From Heliocidaris erythrogramma (Eukaryota > Echinodermata > Echinoidea > Camarodonta > Echinometridae): 64,000 nt of DNA. Below the pieces are notes generated by a model. That model ran no database searches. It was given only the letters and a program-made list of their open reading frames with translations, and was not told the DNA's origin. A program made the position numbers and the translations under genes. Shown here one piece after another: positions 57,401-64,000 of this stretch (positions are counted from its first letter, which is position 1; the number at the start of each line of letters is the position of its first letter). The stretch spans positions 37,394,625-37,458,624 of the forward strand of contig CM046853.1 in the NCBI GenBank assembly GCA_025617745.1. The letters are read 5' to 3'.

Positions 57401-60400
57401 CTCTTCCTATCTCTCTCTGTCTCCCTCTTCCTATCTCTCTCTGTCTCCCTCTTCCTATCTCTCTCTGTCTCCCTCCTCTGTTGTATTTTTCTCTGTCTCT
57501 CTGTCTTTCTCTCTGTTTAATTACATTTCTAATGAATATTTTTACATATTCTAGAGACTACCTTCAGTAATGTGAAATAGTATTTGCAACAGAGCACTCC
57601 CAGGAAATGCAAATTGGTATCGAGCCTTCATCGTAACATATCCTTTAAAATATCACAAGGAAGTGATGCAGCAAGTCTGGTTAGCCAAATGCCCATTTAC
57701 TAACGTGCAGTCTTTCTTTAATAGCAGTTCCTTTTATTTCATTCAAGCCAGCTCTCTTGTAACTTATTTTTAGTGAAAAAGGGAACAGATTGCAAATAAA
57801 AGGGACTTCAAGTTTGAAATATTTTTAGAAGCAAAATTACTTGTTTTTATAATTATGAGGTATAAATGCAAAGCTTGAAGGTTGTAGTAGTGACACTTGT
57901 CAGAGATTATTTTTTATATCAAATACATAAAATGTAATTTCAACCTGAATGCAAACCATCTTTCCCTTTAAGATATACTGCTTTGGGTGGGGATATGTAC
58001 ACATTAATAACATAACCTGCATTTATGATGACCATTGACCAGACATAAATGAGAAATTCTTATTAGGATCAGGAAATAATCATAAAAGTGGCGGAATCTG
58101 TCACCACTGTGCCCCAGATAATGAATTGTTTCAGAGTGCAATGTCATACTTCATGCTGAAGCATGAGAGGAATGATTGAAACACAATGACCATTTTTGGT
58201 TAGAACCTGTTTTGTGTTCCCCATGACTTAATATGAACACAGTGTGAAGTTGGGCAATGCAGCAATTTGATTGTCTCTACAGGTATTTCTATAAATACTC
58301 ATCGTGAAAGGAAATTACAAATTATCATCATAATTAACATGATGACATGAGTTGCGACATAGTGGGGGTAGTCTTGTGATGTACATGTAAGCATACATGT
58401 ACATCTACATTTACATGTACACAATGTCGTATCCCCCAATGTAGTGCAGTCTGATACCTTTCTTTTGAAAAAAATCCATGCAACATTGTTGTTATATTTA
58501 AGGCTATATAATCTGTGAAGTAATGTATTTAACCCTTTTGTGACATCACTCCGCGTTTTGATGTTTGGGCTCAATAACTATTGATTCAGAGCCCTAAAAA
58601 AATATATCACATGCATGAATAGAAAGAGCAAAAAATTCTGCACACATTTAATCCATTTTTGTTGCATGACCATATTGCATTTGATGCCAGGAATTTTAAA
58701 AGGGAGAATAAGCTTTAAAATCTTTAAATTGGCAACAAATCAAGAGGTTCAAAATCATTGTTTTTTAAAATCAAAATTGGCAATTTTTTCAACCTGTTAA
58801 CAAAGTTCCTAACCATGTATATTCTTTTCCAAGACATTACATCTCTTTACAGCCATGTAGCACTAAAAGAAAAATATTGTTGCCAGTTTGAAGAACAAAA
58901 TGTGACCAATTTAGCCCTTAAATAATTCTTGTCACGAATCGGTTAATGCCCGGCTCACACAAGGTGTCATTTTGACTGTGTCAGTAGTCAGTACCTGCCC
59001 TAACTGAGCATGTGTAGGCAATGAACCCATACGCCAGTTGGGTAATTCCATAAGGGAGCCAATTTGTGACATTTTTGGTGTCCTTTTACATATGAAACCC
59101 ACATGTTTTTATGGCTCATAAAGAAAACACCAATAGTGGAGTGAGATTGTAAAGTGATCTCCAAGCATAATGTTGCATTGTCATGCTTTAATAGAATCAC
59201 CTTACAATCGTACTGCACTATTTGAGTCTTTACTCAGAGCCACACAAACATGTGGGTTTCATATGTAAAAGGGACACCAAAAATGTCACAAATTGGCTCC
59301 CTTATTTATGGAATTACCCAGTTATGTAACGTATTGTTTGCTCTGTTCATTCTGCAATAACTTTTCAAATGATATCACTCTTCCATGATGCGAAAAAGAC
59401 TCTACAAGTAACTGACCTGGTCCTAACATGAATGCCCCGTGTGAGCCACGCTTAAGGTGTCTTCTTCTCTTATTTTTAGAAATTGTTTGGGAAGCATAAT
59501 CATTTGGTTTTTTATTGACAAGCCATAACATGTATACTGTTTAGATGGTGGTTTTTACATGCTAAACTGTGTCGAAGTAAGTGACGGTCTTAGCTTCCGC
59601 TCCCCATACAATAAATTATTCTTCATACAGCTAGTCCTAACATTACATATACTAAGTACTTCTTAGAATGTAAGATATGATAGTCAGTTCCCCCTTACCA
59701 AGAGATATTTCTGAAGGTTGGGAAAGACTCTCTTGAAATAATCATACTACAACTCCCCCAAAAGACAGTATTTAAAAAGATGCAAATAAACATGAAATAT
59801 ACATTTAAGATAAAACATTGCCTTCATTAAGCGGAGACATGTTGGTTTGAACCAAGAGTTCTGGAGAGCATTTCATGAAGTGTTTTGTCAGTGATTTTTT
59901 TCCGACAAATTTGTCCTCAGCCAATCAGATGCAAGGATTTCAGTAGCTTATAACAGTTGTCGGTAAAAATCACTGACAAAAACACTTGATGAAACGCTCC
60001 CCTGAAGCTGTCTGGAACAATAAAGAGTTTGATGTATTTTCAATTTATTGACATGTCATCGTTGACAAGCTTAGCTCTGCACAAATAAGGACACACCTAA
60101 AAAGGAACAGTGTCCTGACATCCTTCCTTTCTTTATACGATCATCAACCCATAGCTTTCAGTATCGCACTTGGTAATCAGGAAAAACACAACCTCTCGCA
60201 GAGGAAAGGGGGAGGAAGTTCTCATTGGAGGTGAAGGATTTATGTATCATAGGGCAGTACTTTGCTACGTGGTGAATGGCTCATGGGGTCCTAGACATTA
60301 TATCATGTACGTTATCATAGGGTTAGTTTGGTACATTGTTAAGGGCTCACATAAGGTCTCTACAGGATTAGTATACTACATGTACATGGTATCAATATTG

Positions 60401-61244
60401 TAAATGGTTCATTGTGTCCTGGGGTGGTATTCTGAGATTTATTTTATCTTGATTTTAGTGAAATAATTTTAATTGTCATAACAAAATGTACACTTATGGC
60501 GCATCCTTGGTTAATGACTGCGCAGAAGTGGCCGTGTACGCGGAATTCATCTCCGCAAACACCAATGAAATGTTGCAGTTTAAAAGTTGTTATGACAATT
60601 AAAATCTTTTCACTAAAATCAAGATAAAATGAATCTCAGAATACCACCCCAGTACATTATCATGCACATTCACAATGTCACAAGTCTCCAAGTTCTAAAA
60701 ATGTTCTAAAAATGCAAAGAAACCAGTTTGTAAAACATGAAAGACATAAGCTGGGAAGGGCTTACTTACATCACAGTACAGGAATATTGAGTAACCCTTA
60801 CTGGGTGTAGATTTGATTGTACATTACACATATTTACCGGTACTTTAAAATATTTTACATACATCATGTACAAGGTTTAGGCTCTGATGCAATTCTTTTG
60901 ATGTCTTATTTTTTAAAAAACTTTGTTGATTGCTGTAGATAATGTAGAGCTAGACACTAAATAGGAGCTGGTGCACACGGGCCTCAAAATTTTGACCTTT
61001 CAAGAAGGGGCTATGCATACAGACCCCTATTAAGAATCCAGTGCGAACCCTCCTGTGGAAAGAAAAAGTCGGTGTGGTGCCCTGGATAATGTCTGCCATT
61101 TTCCATTTAGCACATACATGTACTACTGATGCACTTGTTATGATTCATTGATTATATGGAATGTAAAGTCTATTACTGTCTTAAAACACTGTTTTTATCT
61201 GGGTTTTTTTCTTTCATCCAGGAGCCGATACAACAGAAGAGTGA
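48444..61244 (+). CDS. CDC42SE2: CDC42 small effector protein (CDC42SE/SPEC family), four coding exons
   Basis: Small CRIB-domain proteins that bind GTP-loaded CDC42 at the plasma membrane and modulate actin and JNK signalling (family knowledge). Exons: 48444-48497, 51017-51121, 55964-56066, 61222-61244, with GT/AG junctions in phases 0, 0 and 1, giving 94 residues (vertebrate forms are 79-84). Residues 1-18 ([18 protein letters not shown]) have the conserved Cys pair used for palmitoylation. [11 protein letters not shown] is the basic patch leading into the CRIB motif [15 protein letters not shown]. Exon 3 keeps the family's SIQ-Q-S-KGGY block, and the end (GADTTEE) is acidic. The ATG is the first in its exon. 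Exon 4 is short and rests only on its acceptor, phase and stop. The sequence is closer to SE2 than SE1. Confidence 0.92.
48498..51016 (+). other. CDC42SE intron 1
   Basis: Non-coding, AT-rich, with TACATGTA words. C-runs lie at 50429-50445 and 50694-50707. No embedded gene or clear transposon was recognised. Confidence 0.65.
51017..51121 (+). CDS. CDC42SE2: CDC42SE exon 2, CRIB motif (residues 19-53)
   Basis: The acceptor TTTTTTTGATGTACAG and donor CAT|GTAAGT are both strong. Thirty-five codons encode the basic patch and the whole CRIB motif (I-G-x-P-x2-F-x-H-x2-H-I-G). Confidence 0.93.
51122..51262 (+). other. start of CDC42SE intron 2
   Basis: Unique-looking AT-rich sequence between the exon 2 donor and the TTAA element; no feature is seen. 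Confidence 0.5.
51263..52174. mobile_element. about 900-bp TTAA-flanked element, AGGAGAATTAACC ends
   Basis: The body 51267-52170 starts AGGAGAATTAACCTC and ends GGGGTTAATTCTCCT, between TTAA 51263-51266 and TTAA 52171-52174 (a TA duplication is equally possible). An inner inverted pair CATGGGGGCTGCCATTTT / AAAATGGCAGCCCCCATG sits at 51434 and 52005. No transposase was recognised. Confidence 0.7.
52175..53460 (+). other. CDC42SE intron 2, middle: (ATA)n and AAG repeats
   Basis: 52190-52265 (AATCCCGGTGTAGTGGTACA ... GGGAGGAGAG) followed by an (ATA/ATG)n tract at 52291-52390 has the look of a short retroposon with a simple-repeat tail. (AAG)n lies at 52446-52466 and a C-run at 52633-52646. No gene is seen. 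Confidence 0.45.
53461..53739 (+). other. left flank of the intronic satellite
   Basis: Contains TTAAGGAGTTTGAAGAAAAT near 53551 and a GCGTGCGTGTTTTTTTTATG patch. A related phrase (TTAAGGAGTATGAAGGAAAT) occurs at the right flank near 55358, so the array may be bounded by diverged direct repeats. Confidence 0.45.
53740..54960 (+). repeat. intronic satellite, about 95-bp monomer in three-monomer blocks
   Basis: About 13 monomers of 92-100 bp sharing AAAATGTTTNTATCGAA, AAAATTGATTTGGCGCATAA, and CTACANCCCAAATAAAACAA. Monomers ending AAGACGCAAAATACAT occur near 54068, 54367 and 54648, with a diverged one near 54920, so every third monomer is of one type: a higher-order repeat of about 285 bp. It lies wholly inside CDC42SE intron 2. 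Confidence 0.85.
54961..55515 (+). other. right flank of the intronic satellite
   Basis: Mostly AT-rich unique sequence; 55348-55490 includes the phrase shared with the left flank and a GC-richer patch (GGTTCCGCCCAGGCCC). No gene is seen. Confidence 0.45.
55516..55791. mobile_element. fold-back element, GGGTAATTCC ends, 4-bp target duplication, copy 1
   Basis: The body 55520-55787 (268 bp) starts GGGTAATTCCATAAATATGG and ends TTTATGGAATTACCC, and is flanked by ACAT on both sides. The arms extend through GAGCCAATTTGTGACATTTT and TGGTGTCCCTTTTACAT nearly to the centre, so almost the whole element is palindromic. Copy 2 lies at 59040-59319 with the centre inverted. Confidence 0.88.
55964..56066 (+). 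CDS. CDC42SE2: CDC42SE exon 3 (residues 54-87 plus one base)
   Basis: A long CT-rich tract and CACACAG form the acceptor; [18 protein letters not shown] through VQRSSS ends at TCAG|GTAATA. If the donor is not used, the frame stops five codons later (GNIV then TGA). Confidence 0.85.
56067..57225 (+). other. CDC42SE intron 3, first part
   Basis: Non-coding apart from the MITE at 56852-57000. Nothing else is recognised. Confidence 0.55.
56852..57000. mobile_element. 149-bp MITE with about 45-bp inverted arms
   Basis: TCCCCGTCTACAAAAGAGTT, GCGATTGATTACAAATGATT is mirrored by AATTATTTGTAATCAATAAT and CGCAACTCTTTTATAAGACG. Arm words (TTGCGATTGAT, TTACAAAT) resemble those of the MITE at 25809, suggesting one broad family. 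Confidence 0.82.
57226..57525 (+). repeat. CT-rich tract with 24-bp tandem units
   Basis: (CT)n-rich sequence. From about 57376 to 57475 a unit CTCTTCCTATCTCTCTCTGT (with CTCC) repeats four to five times. The Ser/Leu frames over it are composition artefacts. Confidence 0.9.
57526..58528 (+). other. CDC42SE intron 3, middle
   Basis: AT-rich and non-coding, with nothing recognisable except TACATGTA clusters near 58385-58420. Confidence 0.5.
58529..58946. mobile_element. TTAA-flanked MITE (piggyBac-like ends), copy 2
   Basis: The body 58533-58942 begins CCCTTTTGTG and ends CACGAATCGG, between TTAA 58529-58532 and TTAA 58943-58946. The interior block AATTTAGCCCTTAAATAATT and the preceding TTCCTAACCATGTAT match the copy at 14195, which lacks about 200 bp of it. 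Confidence 0.75.
59036..59323. mobile_element. fold-back element, GGGTAATTCC ends, copy 2
   Basis: The body 59040-59319 (280 bp) is flanked by AGTT on both sides. The central segment is the reverse complement of the centre of copy 1 at 55520 (GTGATCTCCAAGCATAATGT here, ACATTATGCTTGGAGATCAC there). Confidence 0.88.
59324..59862 (+). other. CDC42SE intron 3, further part
   Basis: Non-coding. 59420-59455 (CCCCGTGTGAGCCACGCTTA) and 58947-58970 (GCCCGGCTCACACAAGG) resemble inverted ends of a larger element enclosing the fold-back copy. Confidence 0.4.
59863..60002. mobile_element. 140-bp MITE, GGGAGCGTTTCAT ends
   Basis: The left arm GGAGAGCATTTCATGAAGTG, then TTTTGTCAGTGATTTTT, is mirrored by AAAAATCACTGACAAAAACA and CTTGATGAAACGCTCCCC. 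The loop has CCAATCAGATGC. Confidence 0.8.
60419..60652. mobile_element. 234-bp MITE, CTGGGGTGGTATTCTGAGAT ends
   Basis: Arms of about 65 bases: CTGGGGTGGTATTCTGAGAT, TTTATCTTGATTTTAGTGAA, AATTGTCATAACAA against TTGTTATGACAATTAAAATC, ACTAAAATCAAGATAAAATG, AATCTCAGAATACCACCCCA. The GC-rich centre (GGCCGTGTACGCGG) is unlike its surroundings. Confidence 0.87.
60653..61221 (+). other. end of CDC42SE intron 3
   Basis: AT-rich and non-coding, ending in the pyrimidine tract and acceptor of the last exon. No other feature is seen. Confidence 0.5.
61222..61244 (+). CDS. CDC42SE2: CDC42SE terminal exon (residues 88-94 and stop)
   Basis: The acceptor TTTTTTTCTTTCATCCAG ends at 61221. With the phase-1 base from exon 3 it encodes GADTTEE and TGA at 61242-61244. 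It is very short, so the call depends on splice signals and phase. Confidence 0.6.
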
Positions 61245-62208
61245 TGCAGTCTGCACTTCTAGGACACCTTTGTATAATCCTGTACAGTCTTTATCCTGAA
61301 TGGTCCGACCAATACACAGAGACTGAGACTGAGCACTATTTTTTATTAAGATTGGGGAGAACAAATTCTATATATATAATACAGCAATCAAGAGTGGTAG
61401 AGATTTTTCTTTAGCTTTATTTTCATATTATTGGTGATAACACGAAATCATGATGAGCAACCGAAATCGATGTGTGTGTGTGTGTGTGTGTGTGTAAATA
61501 TCTGAGAGTGAAATGACTTCATGTATCGTTATGGGATCCTTGGAAGCGTACACGGTACCATATATCAACTCGACAGCAGAGGATATTAGTTGAGCAATGT
61601 ACGTGGAACCGTTCCGAAAATGCCTAGTGAAATGGACTCTATCTGCATGTATCCCTCCAAGCGGCCATTGAAATATTTCTAATGATGAGAGTTATCAGCA
61701 AAGTCACCCCAGAGCCACACCTGCCCTGGATACACCACAACATGATGATTGTCAACTCTTTATTAGCATCAGTAGTTTTGTATATCTGGAACAACCCAAA
61801 GTGAAAGAGAGGCACTGAAAACTGGGAGCGTCAGTTGAAACTTCAAGAGTACCAGCAGAATTAAACAGAACTGTACGCAAAAGCATCATTCTTGTATTGT
61901 TTTTACAATGACGATAAAAGATGAGATTTTTAAACGTACAATGCAGCCTATTTCAAGTTATAATAGTCATCACAATGAAAATAAAAGAGGAGACTATTAA
62001 CATGCAATGAAGCAATTACGAGCTTTACTATTCACCACAAGGATATTTAATTGTCTGCCTTAGACCAGACTTTAGATGAATACCAGGGAAATATAAAAAA
62101 ATATATACATACATATTTCTCATTGCTGAAACAGTTTTGTAGCAAAACAAATATCCTCGTGGAAAGCCTGTGGAAATATTGTATTTTTACATTTATATAA
62201 TATTGAAT
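61245..62208 (+). other. probable 3' UTR of CDC42SE
   Basis: Follows the stop. It contains a (TG)n run at 61472-61496. AATAAA occurs at 61980-61985 and again at 62876-62881; either could be the poly(A) signal, and the second would put two inverted-repeat elements inside the UTR. Confidence 0.4.
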
Positions 62209-62345
62209 GGCCTTGAGTGGGCTACAAGGATATATCGCACAAGCTACGAGCATATTTCAAGAGTCGGCACGACGAGTGAAATATTTTCAAAGCGAGTGCG
62301 ATATACCCTTGTCCCACGAAAGAAAAGCCATTCAATATTATTATT
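62190..62345. mobile_element. imperfect inverted-repeat element, AATATTGAATGGC ends
   Basis: ATATAATATTGAATGGC, TACAAGGATATATCGCAC and CATATTTCA are mirrored by TGAAATATTTTC, GTGCGATATACCCTTGT and GCCATTCAATATTATT. It folds into a hairpin with several mismatches. Confidence 0.65.
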
Positions 62346-62704
62346 ACCTATATCATGTATATGCCTATCTTGTAGCAATTACAAACACCACTGTTTGCCT
62401 GTCAGTCCCTCGATCTGATTTCAGGTTATTCATACAGGTATGTAATCTGGGCCGAGCAATTGTGACGTAAATTGTTACCGCACGTATCCAATGTTTAAGC
62501 CTTACTGCGCGCATGCACTTTGATAAAAGCGCACTGACCAGGCAAAATATGGCGTAATATTGCATGGCAAATTTAGTACAGTAGCCTATGGGGAATTTGG
62601 TGTTGCATTTAATATGCCCTGATATTGCACGCGCAAATTAAGCGGACAAAAATATGCGTTTTTAATGCGCCGCTAAAATGCCTTATATAGGTAATGATAA
62701 TGTT
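62342..62704. mobile_element. possible element with ATTACCTATAT ends
   Basis: TTATTATTACCTATATCATG at the left and TTATATAGGTAATGATAATG at the right are inverted. The interior is GC-richer (GCGCGCATGCAC, GCGCCGCTAAAATG). It adjoins the hairpin at 62190-62345 and may form one larger element with it. Confidence 0.5.
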
Positions 62705-64000
62705 TGTTGATTCTGTCAGTGCTCTGAATTAAAAAAAAAAAAATCAAATGTAGTATATGTAGGACACATAAATACTAACAAGTAACAACCTACATTTCAA
62801 AGAGGTTTGTAATAAGTAGACAGTGATGTGTGATGTGAAATCTTTGACATTGTATTGACTTTCATCTCACCCTTGAATAAATGTCTGGATTTTTATGGCC
62901 CGTCCTGTCCTGCCAAATTTATGTCTTGTAAATCATGTTTCGCATTGTAGCATGGGATCTTTCTCTTGGCTATAGGATTACATTGCATTCATAACTGCTG
63001 ATATTGGAGAAACTCTCTGTTAATGCAAAAATGGATTAATGTCGCAAATCATCCAAACTAGCATTTAAACCGAAAAATTAAATATCATTTGGGGAGGAAG
63101 AGTTCAGATATTTCATTAAAAACTAATCGTATTTGAATAGTTTCAAATTTGTTCTGAAAACAATTTGTCTTTGATTTTCCTTCACCATGACATTTTCAAA
63201 ATGGCCGCTGAACAAAGGAAGAATATAGCTAGAATAGTGTCCCCTTTATGTTTTCAGCTATACCTTTGTACTGTGATTGCAATAAGCCAGTTTGTAATTA
63301 CAATTTGCGTATGTGCAGATAAAGTTCAATTGTACCCGAGTACAATTGGCCATTACTGTACGCACCATGACACGTGTACCAGCATGATTCTGCGGATTTT
63401 ACATGTCAAACAAGTACGGTAGCACGTTCACCAAATCAAATGTGTGTGCACGTACAAACTGGGGTCCGTACAGTGTTATTTGTACCATGAACTAATTATG
63501 AACCGGCTTGTATTAATGCTTGACCTTGATCTGTATTATTTACTCACATGTCTTCCTTCGTTTTGTACATCTTGAAGCTCTATGTACATGTATGCGAGGC
63601 TTTACACACACACAAAAGAGGAACATTACACGTTAATCGTACATGTATCTTTTTGCTCAAATGTCAAAGGTCTCTTACAGTGACCATGCATGTCTATTTT
63701 ATTGAATGTCTTTCATTCCTTATTAAAACTTGAAGTTTTCTAGGTATGTCAAATGTCAAATCTTGTGAACATGACCGGAAATGTACACAGATCTGTTTTT
63801 TTTTAGAAAAATTTTTCGACTCGTAAAAACTCTCCCAGTTCATCTTGACCTGACGATTTTGAAAATGTTCTAAAATTTGTGTATATATATATATATATAT
63901 GAATTGATACAGACAGAATGATTGACAATATATCAGATACTTCCACTTTCATACAAATCTATATTCGTTGTAAATTGACATTTTATTATGACAAAAATTT
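62705..64000. other. right-edge stretch, no gene seen
   Basis: AT-rich, with TACATGTA words and an (AT)n run at 63882-63900. AATAAA at 62876-62881. No convincing exon: the frame at 63165-63422 has no family motif and no splice context. Confidence 0.45.

Noticed and set aside
57060..57554. 164-residue Ser/Leu-rich frame
   Set aside because: CT-rich low-complexity repeat inside a CDC42SE intron.
63165..63422. Small protein starting MAAEQRKNIARIVS
   Set aside because: The start context is fair, but no family motif, splice context or second exon was seen.

Overview
This is a repeat-dense, AT-rich animal nuclear contig. Two host genes with introns can be read, and both point to a deuterostome: a mitochondrial creatine kinase and a CDC42 small effector (CDC42SE/SPEC family). 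The very frequent TACATGTA and AGGCCTA words, together with the creatine kinase, make me favour an echinoderm, probably sea-urchin-like. The species call is inference; nothing in the window proves it.

Layout. 1-3182 (minus strand) is the 3' part of a Ty3/gypsy-like retroelement: the end of reverse transcriptase, RNase H, an intact-looking D,D35E integrase, and behind pol an unexpected open frame encoding two C2H2 zinc fingers with its own splice acceptor, running off the left edge. 3183-7330 is a stack of tandem repeats (three unrelated minisatellites and a two-subunit higher-order repeat) with a 98-bp exact duplication. 7659-8008 holds a tRNA-derived SINE next to a terminal-inverted-repeat (TIR) MITE. 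9655-12710 holds a broken non-LTR retrotransposon bracketed by inverted GGGGGTAGTT motifs.

The creatine kinase gene lies on the minus strand (coding 20140 to 15345). Seven coding exons join in phase to a 425-residue protein with a transit peptide, the CPSNLGTG active-site cysteine and full-length kinase domains. An intron is likely in its 5' leader.

21-48 kb has no convincing complete gene. It holds mobile-element debris, minisatellites, several hairpin MITEs, a possible first coding exon at 28.2-28.5 kb broken by a 138-bp palindrome, a multi-unit copy of the dispersed AGCTCACCTGAGC repeat, and a Tc1-like element with 268-bp TIRs around a transposase remnant.

The CDC42 small effector gene lies on the plus strand (coding 48444 to 61244). 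Four coding exons give a 94-residue protein with the N-terminal double cysteine, basic patch and CRIB motif. Its large introns carry a 95-bp satellite organised in three-unit blocks, two palindromic elements with clean 4-bp target duplications, several TTAA-flanked elements and other MITEs.

The two host genes are independent units on opposite strands about 28 kb apart; nothing suggests they act together. The observations most worth follow-up are the zinc-finger third ORF of the gypsy element, the palindrome-broken exon, the intronic higher-order satellite, and the target-site-defined families of TTAA and fold-back elements.
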